From positions 1 to 32,262 of the forward strand of contig OMZQ01000037.1 of NCBI GenBank assembly GCA_900315595.1: 32,262 nucleotides of DNA, given 5' to 3'. Origin of the DNA: an uncultured Eubacteriales bacterium (GTDB lineage: Bacteria; Bacillota; Clostridia; Oscillospirales; Oscillospiraceae). The notes under the pieces are model-generated. The model searched no databases and was not told where the DNA came from. It saw only the letters and a list, made by a program, of their open reading frames with translations. Positions 16,857 to 28,337 of the stretch are shown here, one piece after another. How positions within the stretch are numbered: position 1 is the first letter of the stretch; each line of letters opens with the position of its first letter. The translations under genes and the position numbers were made by a program.

Positions 16857-17621
16857 TTACACCTGAAAAACCTCGATATCCAGCGCCTCAAACGGGGCGA
16901 TCAGCTCGGAGGGAGCGCCCTTGTCGGTGATCAGCTTGCTGACGTAGGCGATCGGGCCGCTGACAAAGTTGGAATCCCAGTTCAGCTTGACGTGGCTCGC
17001 CAGCAGAAAGACCGGCCCGCTGACGTTTTGCAGCATCTGGTTGTTTACGCCGACCTCTGAAAAATACTCCGTCGTCATGCCCTTGTCCACCGAGAGGCCG
17101 CTGCACCCGAGAAAGGCCTTGTTTGCCCGGATGGACTGGATCGTCCGCTGCGCCACGTCTCCGACCATCGCGTATTTCGGATAGCGGACCTCGCCGCCGG
17201 TCAGGATCAGCGTCATGTCGCTCCGGTGCGGGATGCTGGTGGCAAGGACGTTGTTGGTGATCACGGTGACGTTCGGCGCGTCGATAAACCGCAGGACGTG
17301 CAGGGCCGTGCGGCTGGTGTTGATAAAAATGGTGTCTCCCGCCTCAACGAACTGGGCGGCCTTGCGCGAGATGCGCTGGATCGGCTCCGGGATGTTCGTC
17401 ACCCGGCTGCGGTCGCTCTCCTCTACGGCGGTCACTCTGCCGTAGCTCCGCTCCACCAGACCCTCGGCAGCCAGCGCAGCCAGATCCCGCCGCAGCGTCA
17501 CCTGGGAGACCTTCAGCAGCTTTGCGGTTTGAGGAATATCAAGCGGCGAGCCTCCTGCGTGGCGGATCATCTCCAGCAGCCCGGACCGGCGCTGCCCGAT
17601 ATCCCCCTTTTTTCGATTCAT
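16857..17621 (-). CDS. DeoR-family transcriptional regulator, likely of the ula-like operon
   Basis: A 254-residue regulator. ATG at 17621 is preferred because DeoR proteins begin close to the helix-turn-helix; an upstream TTG at 17636 is also possible, and neither has a good ribosome site. The winged helix lies at about residues 11-62 (DIPQTAKLLKVSQVTLRRDL, then GLVERSYGRV). The effector domain follows, with GDTIFINTSRTALHVL at about 95-110 and KAFLGCSGLSVDKGMTTEY near 172-190, the region that binds sugar phosphates in this family. It is divergent from ulaG with only 41 bases between start codons, so it very likely controls that operon and itself, as UlaR does in enterobacteria. The effector would be a phosphorylated intermediate of the pathway. 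Confidence 0.92.
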   Translation of the reverse strand: MNRKKGDIGQRRSGLLEMIRHAGGSPLDIPQTAKLLKVSQVTLRRDLAALAAEGLVERSYGRVTAVEESDRSRVTNIPEPIQRISRKAAQFVEAGDTIFINTSRTALHVLRFIDAPNVTVITNNVLATSIPHRSDMTLILTGGEVRYPKYAMVGDVAQRTIQSIRANKAFLGCSGLSVDKGMTTEYFSEVGVNNQMLQNVSGPVFLLASHVKLNWDSNFVSGPIAYVSKLITDKGAPSELIAPFEALDIEVFQV

Positions 17622-17662
17622 CTTCCATATATTCAATAAATGATCGTGCTTCTGGAGGCCTT

Positions 17663-18763
17663 ATGAGTAAAGTATCCGAAATGACCCGTGAAAAGTGGAT
17701 CATGTCCACCTTCCCCGAATGGGGCACCTGGCTGGTGGAGGACATTGAAAATGCCGTCGTGCCGGAGGGCAACGTCTCGATGTGGTGGCTTGGCTGCACC
17801 GGGATCTGGATGAAGACCCCCGGCAACACCAACCTGACCATCGACTTCTGGAACGGCAACGGCAAGCGCACCCACGGCGACAACAAGATGAAGGTCGGCC
17901 ACCAGATGGCCAATATGTGCGGCGGCCGTCTGATGCAGCCCAACCTGCGCAACGTGCCCTTCGTCTGCGACCCCTTCGCTTTCAAGCACGTGGACGCCGT
18001 CCTTGCGACCCACTACCATCAGGATCACATGTCCGCCGAATGGGCGGCGCACGTGATCCACAGCGGGATGACCACCGTGGAGGACGGGAAGGAGATCCCG
18101 GTCCCCTTCATCGGCCCGCAGAAGAGCGTGGACACCTGGATCAACTGGGGCGTTCCCGCGGACCGCTGCCGCGTGGTCCGGCCCGGCGACGTCATCCGGA
18201 TCGGGGACGTTGAGATCGTCGTGCTCGACAGCTTTGACCGCACCTGCATCGTCACCACCGATTCCACCGGCCCCGACCGGGAGGAGCTGACCGGCAAGTG
18301 CCCGACCGATATGGACGAAAAGGCCGTCAACTATCTGCTCCGGACGCCCGGCGGCAACATCTACCACTCCGGCGACTCCCACTTCTCCATCTACTTTGCC
18401 AAGCACGGCAAGGACTACGACGTGGACGTGGCCTTCGCCTCCTTCGGGGAAAACCCCATCGGCATGCAGGACAAGATGACCTCCGTGGACGTGCTTCGCA
18501 TGGCGGAGAATCTGCGCTGCAAGGTCGTGATCCCCATTCACTGGGACGTCTGGACCAACTTCCAGGCTGACTGCGAGGAGATCCGGCTGCTCTACGATTT
18601 CAAGAAGGACCGCAACGAATACAAGTTCCATCCCTTCTTCTGGCAGGTGGGCGGGCACTACACCTACCCGCTTGACAAGGACAAGCTCTATTTCCACCAT
18701 CGCCGGGGCTTTGAGGACTGCTTCGAGCATCCGCAGAACATCCCCTACAGGAGCTGCCTGTGA
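17663..18763 (+). CDS. ulaG: L-ascorbate-6-phosphate lactonase
   Basis: A 366-residue metallo-beta-lactamase-fold enzyme that opens the lactone ring of L-ascorbate 6-phosphate to 3-keto-L-gulonate 6-phosphate. ATG at 17663 follows GGAGG. Similarity to Escherichia coli UlaG is high along the whole length: the opening MSKVSEMTREKWIMSTFPEW, WWLGCTGIWMKTPG, THYHQDH (116-122, metal ligands His117, His119, Asp121 and His122), YHSGDSHFS, YGEN-like FGENPIG, VIPIHWDVWTNFQAD and the end WQVGGHYTYPLDKD with RGFEDCF. It is the first gene of the operon. The next gene overlaps its stop by one base. No ascorbate PTS lies nearby, which is unusual for ulaG. Confidence 0.95.
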   Translation: MSKVSEMTREKWIMSTFPEWGTWLVEDIENAVVPEGNVSMWWLGCTGIWMKTPGNTNLTIDFWNGNGKRTHGDNKMKVGHQMANMCGGRLMQPNLRNVPFVCDPFAFKHVDAVLATHYHQDHMSAEWAAHVIHSGMTTVEDGKEIPVPFIGPQKSVDTWINWGVPADRCRVVRPGDVIRIGDVEIVVLDSFDRTCIVTTDSTGPDREELTGKCPTDMDEKAVNYLLRTPGGNIYHSGDSHFSIYFAKHGKDYDVDVAFASFGENPIGMQDKMTSVDVLRMAENLRCKVVIPIHWDVWTNFQADCEEIRLLYDFKKDRNEYKFHPFFWQVGGHYTYPLDKDKLYFHHRRGFEDCFEHPQNIPYRSCL

Positions 18764-19785
18764 TGAGAGCGGAAAAGAAGGTTTTGGGCGAGCTGACGCT
18801 CTGCTACTGCGTCGCGCCGCTGGAATTCCGGGGAAAGCGCCATTTTCTCGTGGCGTCGGAAAAGCAGCACCCCTGCCTGCTCTTTGACGAGCAGGGCGTC
18901 TGCGTGGATCAGGTCTGGGACGGGCCGGGCGGCACGATGACGATGGTGCAGCTCCCCGGCGCGGACGGCGCGTTCCTGGCGACCCACCGCTTCTATTCGC
19001 CCAACGATAACAAGCAGGCCTCCATCGTCCTTTGCCGCTGGGCGGAGGGAACGTGGCAGGTCCGGACGCTCCTCGACCTGCCCGGCGTCCACCGCTTCGA
19101 TCTGCTGGAGCGCGGCGGCGTGCGGTATCTGATCGCCTGTACGATCAAGTCTGACTATGAATACAAGGACGACTGGCGCTTCCCCGGCAAGGTCTGGGCC
19201 GCTGTCCTGCCCGACGACCTGACCGACCGGCCGGAGGACTTCCGTCTGGAGGCCAGGGTGATCGCGGAGGGACTGACCAAGAACCACGGCTATTCCCGCC
19301 ACGGCTGCTCCGGCATCGTCACGGCGGAGGAGGGCGTCTTCCGCTTCACACCGCCCGAGACTCCGGCAGGGGAGTGGACCTGCGAAAAGCTGCTCGATCA
19401 GCCGACCAGCGACGCCCTGCTTCTGGACTTCGACGGCGACGGCGCGGAGGAGCTGCTGACCCTCTCGCCCTTCCACGGCGATACCCTCACGGTCTTCAAG
19501 CGCACGCCGGACGGCTGGCAGCCGGTCTTCACCTATGAAAAGAAGATCGAATTTGCCCATGCCATCTGCGCCGCGGTCTTCGGCGGCAGACCGATGGCGA
19601 TCGTCGGTCACCGCAAGGGCGACCGGGACCTGCTGGCGATCCGCTATGACGGCGGCTACCGGGTCGAGCTTCTGGATCACGACGTCGGCCCGGCGAACGC
19701 GCTCAGCTACGAGCTGGCGGGCAAGACCTGCATCCTCGCGGCGAACCGGGAGATCAACCAGATTGCCCGATACGTCCTCGACTGA
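18763..19785 (+). CDS. cytosolic propeller-like protein of unknown function in the ula-like operon
   Basis: A 340-residue protein overlapping the ulaG stop by one base (TGATG); a GTG at 18760 is an alternative start. No signal peptide or membrane segment is seen. The sequence is a run of short beta-strand pairs such as KRHFLVASEKQHPCLLFDEQ, GVRYLIACTIKSD, ALLLDFDGDGAEELLTLSPF (FG-GAP-like, DFDGDG at 222-227) and RPMAIVGHRKGDRDLLAIRY, which suggests a beta-propeller. Histidines recur in most repeats (75, 110, 175, 180, 238, 266, 283 and 306), as in metal-using propeller lyases or lactonases. I do not recognise the family. Its place inside the operon implies a step or sensor in the same pathway, but no reaction can be assigned. 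Confidence 0.82.
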   Translation: MRAEKKVLGELTLCYCVAPLEFRGKRHFLVASEKQHPCLLFDEQGVCVDQVWDGPGGTMTMVQLPGADGAFLATHRFYSPNDNKQASIVLCRWAEGTWQVRTLLDLPGVHRFDLLERGGVRYLIACTIKSDYEYKDDWRFPGKVWAAVLPDDLTDRPEDFRLEARVIAEGLTKNHGYSRHGCSGIVTAEEGVFRFTPPETPAGEWTCEKLLDQPTSDALLLDFDGDGAEELLTLSPFHGDTLTVFKRTPDGWQPVFTYEKKIEFAHAICAAVFGGRPMAIVGHRKGDRDLLAIRYDGGYRVELLDHDVGPANALSYELAGKTCILAANREINQIARYVLD

Positions 19786-19852
19786 ATCCATGCACCCACC
19801 TGGCGCGGTCAGGTAACAATAGAATCCAAAAACAAGAAAAGGAGAAGCATCA

Positions 19853-22839
<2,987 letters not shown>

Positions 22840-22859
22840 CGTCTGAAAGGAGAATCACT

Positions 22860-23363
22860 ATGGGATTATTTGATAAGTTCAAGAAGAAGGCCGAGCCCGT
22901 CGTCACCTTCCCCCTGACGCTGGACGCCTCCGCAAGGGGAACGGCGGTCGAAATGGCCGACATTCCGGACCCCGTTTTTTCCAGCGGCGCAATGGGCGAG
23001 GCCCGGGGCGTCAAGCCTGCGGTCGGTGAGGTCTACGCGCCGATCGGCGGCAAGATCACGCAGCTTGCCGAAACCGGTCACGCCATCGGCATCGAGGCCG
23101 ACGGCGGGCTGGAGGTGCTGATCCACGTCGGCGTGGACACCGTGGCGATGAACGGCGAAGGCTTCCGGACGAAGGTCCGGCAGGGAGACCGGGTCGAAAA
23201 GGGCAGCCTGCTGCTGACGATGGATCTGGACGCCATCGCCAAGGCCGGACATTCCGACGTCGTGATCACCTGCGTCGTCAACTCCGACGACTTCGCCTCC
23301 GTCGAGCCGACGGCTGAAACTGAGCTGGCGCCGGGCGTCGGCATGCTGGTGGTGAACAAGTGA
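22860..23363 (+). CDS. PTS EIIA component, glucose type
   Basis: A 167-residue phosphocarrier that passes phosphate from HPr to the EIIB Cys of the transporter encoded at 19853. The two active-site histidines are His74 (TGHAIGIEA) and His89 (LIHVGVDTV), at nearly the same numbers as His75 and His90 of E. coli EIIA-Glc. The N-terminal amphipathic start MGLFDKFKKK is also like EIIA-Glc. In most BglP proteins this domain is fused to EIIBC; here it is a separate gene after GH1. AAAGGAG lies upstream and the next gene overlaps its stop by one base. Confidence 0.95.
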   Translation: MGLFDKFKKKAEPVVTFPLTLDASARGTAVEMADIPDPVFSSGAMGEARGVKPAVGEVYAPIGGKITQLAETGHAIGIEADGGLEVLIHVGVDTVAMNGEGFRTKVRQGDRVEKGSLLLTMDLDAIAKAGHSDVVITCVVNSDDFASVEPTAETELAPGVGMLVVNK

Positions 23364-24430
23364 TGGCAAAATACGATTTCATGAGCTTCGGCGAGCCCAA
23401 CATCCGCCTCACGCCCCCCGAGCACGACCGTCTGGGTCAGGCGGAGGAGCTGCGCCTGGGCATCGCCGCCGCAGAGCTCAACTGCTGCGTCAATATCTCC
23501 AACCTCAGCGTCGAGCGGCTGATGCCGACGCTGAAAACCGCCTACGTCACGAAGCTGGTGGACAACTGGACCGGCTCCTACATCGTCAAGCACGCGCAGA
23601 TGCACGGCGTCGATATGAGCAACGTGGTCGTCGAGCCCTTTGACAAGATCGGCCGGACCCGCAACGGCCTGGCCTTCGTGGAGGTCGGCATCGGCCCCCG
23701 CGCCAGCTACCAGATCTACGACCGGGGCCACACCGCCCTCTCCAAGATCCAACCCGGCGATATTGATTGGGAAAAGACCCTCGATACGCGCTGGTTCCAC
23801 ACCACCGGCATCGTCACCGCCCTGGGCGAGCATACCGCCGGGGAGGTCCTTGCCGCGCTGAAGGCAGCCAAAAAGAACGGCGCGACCACCAGCTACGATC
23901 TCAACTACCGCGCCACGCTCTGGAGCAGGGAGGAGGCCCGCGCCGCCGCCGAGCAGCTCATGCCCTATATCGACGTGATCCTCGGCAACGAGGAGGACTT
24001 CGATACGATGCTCGGCATCCACGCCGAGGGCACGGACGAGAGCTTCTCCTCCATCGACCCGATGAATTACCGCAAGGTGGCCGAGAAGGTGATGGAGAAG
24101 TATCCCCACGTTCAGATCGTCGGCACCTCCCTGCGCGAGGTCCGGACGGCGCTGCTCAATAACTGGCAGGGCTGCATCATGACCAAAAACGGCTTCTTCG
24201 TCTCCCGCAAGTACGAGAATCTGGAGATCAACGACCGCGTCGGCGGCGGCGACAGCTTTGCCTCCGGTCTGATCTGGAGCAAGCTGACGGGCCGCGACGA
24301 CCAGGCCTCCGTGGACTTTGCCGTTGCCTTCTCCGCCCTCTGCCACACGATCCGCAACGACTGGGATCTCTGCACCCGCGAGGAGGCGGAGGCCCTTGCC
24401 GCCGGCGGCAGTGCAAGAGTGAAGCGATGA
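23363..24430 (+). CDS. PfkB-family sugar kinase, 2-keto-3-deoxygluconate-kinase-like
   Basis: A 355-residue kinase starting at ATG 23363, which overlaps the EIIA stop (TGATG); GTG at 23360 is an alternative. The PfkB signs are present: FGEPNIRLTPPEHDRLGQAE at the start and DRVGGGDSFASGLI (291-304), with catalytic base Asp297 and the anion hole in the glycine run. SYDLNYRATLW (177-187) and GNEEDF (208-213) are also typical. The pattern fits KdgK-type kinases, which phosphorylate six-carbon sugar acids, better than fructokinase. In this operon a kinase is not part of the usual ascorbate route; it could phosphorylate the aglycone freed by GH1. UlaE overlaps it by four bases. Confidence 0.87.
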   Translation: MAKYDFMSFGEPNIRLTPPEHDRLGQAEELRLGIAAAELNCCVNISNLSVERLMPTLKTAYVTKLVDNWTGSYIVKHAQMHGVDMSNVVVEPFDKIGRTRNGLAFVEVGIGPRASYQIYDRGHTALSKIQPGDIDWEKTLDTRWFHTTGIVTALGEHTAGEVLAALKAAKKNGATTSYDLNYRATLWSREEARAAAEQLMPYIDVILGNEEDFDTMLGIHAEGTDESFSSIDPMNYRKVAEKVMEKYPHVQIVGTSLREVRTALLNNWQGCIMTKNGFFVSRKYENLEINDRVGGGDSFASGLIWSKLTGRDDQASVDFAVAFSALCHTIRNDWDLCTREEAEALAAGGSARVKR

Positions 24431-25290
24431 ATCCTGCGTATCGGATCGGACTGTATGAAAAGGCCATGCCGGACTGCGGCTGGCCGGAGAAGCTGCAAAT
24501 AGCCAAAAACGCGGGCTACGACTTCGTGGAGCTCAGCATCGACGCCAGCGAGGCGCGGATCTCCCGCGTGTTCAGCAGCCGGGAGGAGCGGCGGCGCCTG
24601 GCGGAGCTGACCTTCCGCCATGAGATGCCCATTCGCACGCTCAACGCCTCCGCCCTGACCAAATACGCCCTGGGCGACCCCGATCCCGCCGTACGCGGAC
24701 GGGGGATCGAAATCGCGGAGGGCTGCATTGGCCTCGCGGACGATCTCGGCGCGCGGGTCGTGATGCTCCCGGGCTACGACGTGTATTACAAGCCCCATTC
24801 CGAGCGGACGGAGGCCCTGTTTCTGGAGGCCGTTCTGGCGCTGACCGAGCGGGCTGCCGCCGCCGGCGTGCAGCTCGGCTTTGAAACGATGGAAAACGAC
24901 TTCATGAACACCGTGGAAAAGGGTCTGCGCTGGGTGCAGCGCGTCGGCTCGAACTATCTCAAGCTCTACCCCGATATCGGCAACGTCACGAACGCCTGCG
25001 TCCGTTACGGGACCGACCCGATCGCGGACCTCCGGCTGGGCCGGGGTCAGATGACCTCGCTGCACCTGAAGGAAACGCTGCCGGGCCGGTTCCGGGAGGT
25101 CCCCTACGGACAGGGGCACGTGGATTTCCCGGCTGCCATTGCCGCCGCGTGGGACTGCGGGGTGCGCCGCTTCGTCACCGAGTTCTGGTACCGCCCCGGC
25201 GGCGAAACGCCGGAGGGCGTGTGCCGCCGCTTCCGCGCGCTTCTGGATGAGGCGGCGCGAGCCAACCAGGAGGAAAAAACGATATGTTAG
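24427..25290 (+). CDS. ulaE: L-xylulose-5-phosphate 3-epimerase
   Basis: A 287-residue TIM-barrel epimerase that turns L-xylulose 5-phosphate into L-ribulose 5-phosphate. Similarity to E. coli UlaE runs along its length: IGLYEKAMPDCGWPEKLQIA, GYDFVELSIDASEARISRV, MLPGYDVYYKP, KLYPDIGNV, SLHLKETLPGRFREVPYGQG and FVTEFW. The metal-binding set expected for the family is present at about Glu153, Asp183, His213 and Glu252. It overlaps the kinase by four bases and ulaF by seven. UlaE normally follows UlaD, which makes its substrate; ulaD is missing here. Confidence 0.9.
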   Translation: MNPAYRIGLYEKAMPDCGWPEKLQIAKNAGYDFVELSIDASEARISRVFSSREERRRLAELTFRHEMPIRTLNASALTKYALGDPDPAVRGRGIEIAEGCIGLADDLGARVVMLPGYDVYYKPHSERTEALFLEAVLALTERAAAAGVQLGFETMENDFMNTVEKGLRWVQRVGSNYLKLYPDIGNVTNACVRYGTDPIADLRLGRGQMTSLHLKETLPGRFREVPYGQGHVDFPAAIAAAWDCGVRRFVTEFWYRPGGETPEGVCRRFRALLDEAARANQEEKTIC

Positions 25291-25988
25291 AAGAACTCAA
25301 GCAAAAGGTCTATGAGGCCAATCTGGAGCTGCCGCGCAGGGGTCTCGTCACCTACACCTGGGGCAACGTCTCCGGCATCGACCGCGAGCGGGGCCTGTTC
25401 GTCATCAAGCCCTCCGGCGTGGACTACGAAACGCTCAAGCCCGAGGACCTGGTGGTCGTGGACCTCGAGGGCAACCGGGTCGAGGGGACGCTGAACCCCT
25501 CCTCCGATATGCTGACCCACATGGTCCTGTATAACGCCTTCCCGGAGATCGGCGGCATCGTCCATACCCACAGCCCGTACGCGGTCGCCTGGGCCCAGGC
25601 CGGCGAGGAGATCCCCTGCTACGGGACCACCCACGCCGACTACTTCTACGGGCCGATCCCCTGCGCCCGCCATCTGACGCAGGCGGAGCTGGACGCGGGC
25701 TACGAGCGCAACACCGGACATACCATCGTGGAGTGCTTCCGCGACCGGGGCATCGATCCCATGGCGGTCCCAGCCGTGATCTGCCACAGCCACGGCCCCT
25801 TCACCTGGGGCAAGGATGCGGCCCAGGCCGTCTACCACGCGGTCGTTCTGGAGGAGGTCGCAAAAATGGCGATCCTCACCCGCCAGGTGAATCCCGACGC
25901 CGCCCCCGCCCCGCAGCGCATTCAGGATAAGCACTATACCCGCAAGCACGGCCCGAACGCGTATTACGGGCAGGGGCCCAGGGGTTAG
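25284..25988 (+). CDS. ulaF: L-ribulose-5-phosphate 4-epimerase
   Basis: A 234-residue class II aldolase-family epimerase (AraD/UlaF/SgbE) that turns L-ribulose 5-phosphate into D-xylulose 5-phosphate for the pentose phosphate pathway. The zinc ligands are His94 and His96 (IVHTHSPYA) and His170 (CHSHGPF), one residue off the E. coli numbers, and catalytic Asp76 is in NPSSDMLTH. GNVSGIDRERGLFVIKPSG and HADYFYGPIPCARHLT are typical. It overlaps ulaE by seven bases and is the last operon gene. AraD and UlaF cannot be told apart by sequence alone; context favours UlaF. Its stop codon TAG is part of the first GGGGTTAGGG unit of a repeat array. Confidence 0.94.
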   Translation: MLEELKQKVYEANLELPRRGLVTYTWGNVSGIDRERGLFVIKPSGVDYETLKPEDLVVVDLEGNRVEGTLNPSSDMLTHMVLYNAFPEIGGIVHTHSPYAVAWAQAGEEIPCYGTTHADYFYGPIPCARHLTQAELDAGYERNTGHTIVECFRDRGIDPMAVPAVICHSHGPFTWGKDAAQAVYHAVVLEEVAKMAILTRQVNPDAAPAPQRIQDKHYTRKHGPNAYYGQGPRG

Positions 25989-26039
25989 GGATCAGGGATC
26001 AGGGATTAGGGATCAGGGACCAGGGATCAGGGATTAGGA
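25984..26039. repeat. G-rich 7-nt array, copy D4
   Basis: Seven or more GGG runs with a strict 7-base period (units GGGATCA, GGGATTA and GGGACCA). The + strand, and so the ulaF mRNA tail, matches the G-quadruplex rule. This array and the inverted array at 26378 bound the repeat island in the 25989-26504 gap. Confidence 0.8.
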
Positions 26040-26075
26040 GATCGACGAAGCGGCGGTGCGGCCAGCTTGCCGGGA

Positions 26076-26255
26076 CTCCGACAGAGCCTTCCCCCCTCGG
26101 GGGGAAGGTGCCGAGCACAGCGAGGCGGATGAGGGGGCGTTCCGATAAGCAGACCGTTGGAATCTGCGAATCGGTCATCGATACGCTCCCCCTCATCCGT
26201 CATCCGGCTTCCGTGAGACGCCGGATGACACCTTCCCCCCCTTGGGGGGAAGGCT
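26076..26255. repeat. structured palindromic element, copy A2 (inverted)
   Basis: It is the reverse-complement orientation of copy A1. The middle segment (CGATAAGCAGACCGTTGG and CGAATCGGTCATCGAT) is clearly related to that of A1, while the outer arms pair as CCTTCCCCCC / GGGGGGAAGG. Paired internal arms keep their pairing although bases differ from A1. Confidence 0.8.
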
Positions 26256-26261
26256 TTACGC

Positions 26262-26377
26262 GCGGCAAGTCGGGATTCTTCAATCAGGCAATCGGAGCCG
26301 TAGGGCGGCCTGACTCCAGGCCGCCGCATCCATACCAACCAGCCTGCGGACGGCGGCCAGAGTCTGGCCGCCCTACC
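26262..26377. repeat. shared flank plus two GCGGCC palindromes, copy B2
   Basis: The stretch GGGATTCTTCAATCAGGCAA with TCGGAGCCGTAGGGCGGCC is repeated almost exactly at 31874-31922. Two palindromes follow, GGCGGCCTGACTCCAGGCCGCC-like and GGCGGCCAGAGTCTGGCCGC, bracketed by CGTAGGG and CCCTAC. Confidence 0.75.
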
Positions 26378-26400
26378 CTGATCCCTGGTCCCTAGTCCCT
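26378..26400. repeat. C-rich 7-nt array, copy D5
   Basis: TGATCCCTGGTCCCTAGTCC with the CCC runs just before it gives at least four CCC runs. It is inverted relative to D4, and 17 bases separate it from the -35 of the next promoter. Confidence 0.65.
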
Positions 26401-26416
26401 TTTTTTGCGTTAAGGA

Positions 26417-26445
26417 TTGATATTTTCGGCGCAATGTGATAAAAT
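26417..26445 (+). promoter_or_regulatory. sigma-A promoter of the Na/Pi cotransporter gene
   Basis: TTGATA (26417-26422), a 17-base spacer and TAAAAT (26440-26445). It sits in the only AT-rich stretch of the gap, about 60 bases upstream of the start codon. Confidence 0.85.
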
Positions 26446-26504
26446 AACGCGAACCGGCGGGCATTTGCCCGTTCAGCCATCCCACAATCGGAAAGGCATC
26501 GCTT

Positions 26505-28337
26505 ATGGATATTTTTGGTGTAATCTCCCTGCTCGGCGGTCTGGCCATGTTTTTATACGGCATGCGCCTCATGGGCGACGCACTGAAGGAGAATTCCTCC
26601 GGCACGCTCAAGCGCGTGATGGGCAAGGTAACGGACAACCCCGTCAAGGCCTTCCTTCTGGGCGTCCTCGTCACGGCGCTGATCCAGTCCTCCACCGCCA
26701 CCATCGTCATCACCGCCGGTCTGGTCAGCGCCGGGATCCTGACGCTCCACCAGTCCCTCGGCATCATCATCGGCGCAAACGTCGGCACGACGGTCACGGG
26801 TCAGATCATCCGTCTGCTGGATATCGACGCCTCCGGCACCTCCTTCCTCCGCTTCCTCCAGCCCTCCACGCTGGCCCCGATCGCGCTGATCGTCGGGATC
26901 CTGCTCATCATGGGCAATTTCTTCAAGAATTCCAAGTCCATCGGCAACATCGCCATCGGCTTCGGCATCCTCTTTTCCGGTCTGCTGAATATGACCGGAG
27001 CGGTCAACAGCCTTCAGGAATCCGGCGTCATCGAGAGCCTCTTTTCCCGCCTCGGCGTCAGCCCGGTCCTGGGCTACCTCACCGGCGCTGGCGTTGCCTT
27101 CGTGCTGCAGAGCTCCTCGGCTGCCGTCGGCATTCTGCAGGCCTTCTCAGCCACGGGCCTCTTGCAGTTCAATGCCATCTACGCGGTCATCGTGGGCATC
27201 TATCTCGGCGACTGCGTGACCACCGCCATCGTCTGCTCCATCGGCGCGAAGCCGGACGCCAAGCGCGTCGGCCTGATCAACATTCTCTTCAACCTGAGCA
27301 AGACGGTCCTGATCCTGGTCGCCGTGACGGTGATCCACCGGATCGGGCTGCTGGACGGGCTCTGGAACCGGACGGTCAACTCCGGCATCATCGCCAATAC
27401 CAACTCGATCTTCAACCTCTCCTGCGCCCTGCTGCTCCTGCCCCTGCTTACGGTCTATGAGAAGATCAGCCTGCGCGTGATCAAGGACAAGCCGGTCAAG
27501 GAGAGCAAATTCAAGGCGATCACCGACGAGCTGAACCCGGTTTTCTTCCATACCCCGGCCCTTGCCTTCCAGAGCTGCTACCACCTCCTGCTCGCGGTCC
27601 TGGAGGCCGCCCGGACCAATATCGAGCGATCCTTCCAGCTGCTCAAGCACTATGACCCCCGCCTGCATGCCGAGCTGAACGACGACGAAAACGAGATCGA
27701 CCGCATGACCGACCGCGTCAGCGTCTATCTGGTGCAGTTCCTGCCCCATCTGCAAAATCAGGATCACGTCGCCATCATGGACCAGTATTACAAGGTCACC
27801 TCGGAATTCGAGCGTCTGGGGGACCACGCGGTCAATATCGCCGAATACGCGGCGAATCTGCAGAAGAACCAGACGGTCCTCTCCGAGGCTGCCCTCGGGG
27901 AGCTGGCCGTGCTCGAGAGCGCGATCCTCAACATTCTGGACGAAACGGACCAGACCTTCCGCAAGCGCGACGTGGACGCCGCCCAGCGGATCGAGCCGCT
28001 GGTGCAGGTGATCGCGGACCTGATCTCCGTCCTCAAGCGCAACCATCTCAAGCGCATGAGCACCGGCGAGTGCAACGTCTATGCCAACGCCGCCTATACC
28101 GACCTGATGATCGAATTCCAGCGCATCAGCAGCGTCTGCTCCAACGTGGGCATTGCCACGATGGTCCGCGTCTATCCCGAGCTGGGCGACCACGAGCATC
28201 TCTACTACGACCGCCTCCACGCCGGCGGAGACGAAGCCTTTGACGCGGCCTGCGACCGCGTCCACGAGCGCTACTTCTCCGTCCTGTCCGGTCTCTCCTC
28301 CGCCCGAAGCGAGGAAGCCCCGGCGGGGGAAGGATGA
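26505..28337 (+). CDS. Na/Pi cotransporter family protein with PhoU-like domain
   Basis: A 610-residue membrane protein. The two family repeats each carry the QSS motif: QSSTAT (61-66) and QSSSAA (202-207), in the two inverted halves that form the ion and phosphate site. About eight to nine helices span residues 1-325. Residues about 345-595 are helical and cytoplasmic, with PhoU-like spacing (EIDRMTDRVSVYLVQFL and SEFERLGDHAVNIAEYA), which in this family probably senses or regulates phosphate. Length is normal for the NptA-PhoU fusions of Firmicutes. It has its own promoter and a terminator at 28544. Its last residues, EAPAGEG, lie against an E-type repeat array that begins right at the stop codon. 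Confidence 0.94.
   Translation: MDIFGVISLLGGLAMFLYGMRLMGDALKENSSGTLKRVMGKVTDNPVKAFLLGVLVTALIQSSTATIVITAGLVSAGILTLHQSLGIIIGANVGTTVTGQIIRLLDIDASGTSFLRFLQPSTLAPIALIVGILLIMGNFFKNSKSIGNIAIGFGILFSGLLNMTGAVNSLQESGVIESLFSRLGVSPVLGYLTGAGVAFVLQSSSAAVGILQAFSATGLLQFNAIYAVIVGIYLGDCVTTAIVCSIGAKPDAKRVGLINILFNLSKTVLILVAVTVIHRIGLLDGLWNRTVNSGIIANTNSIFNLSCALLLLPLLTVYEKISLRVIKDKPVKESKFKAITDELNPVFFHTPALAFQSCYHLLLAVLEAARTNIERSFQLLKHYDPRLHAELNDDENEIDRMTDRVSVYLVQFLPHLQNQDHVAIMDQYYKVTSEFERLGDHAVNIAEYAANLQKNQTVLSEAALGELAVLESAILNILDETDQTFRKRDVDAAQRIEPLVQVIADLISVLKRNHLKRMSTGECNVYANAAYTDLMIEFQRISSVCSNVGIATMVRVYPELGDHEHLYYDRLHAGGDEAFDAACDRVHERYFSVLSGLSSARSEEAPAGEG

Noticed and set aside
24427..25290. UlaE as a possible UlaD
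   Set aside because: The sequence matches the UlaE epimerase along its length, with the metal ligands in place, and lacks the decarboxylase DxKxxD motif.
25984..26400. Short regular arrays as a CRISPR
   Set aside because: The units are only 7 bases long with no unique spacers, and no cas genes are in the window.
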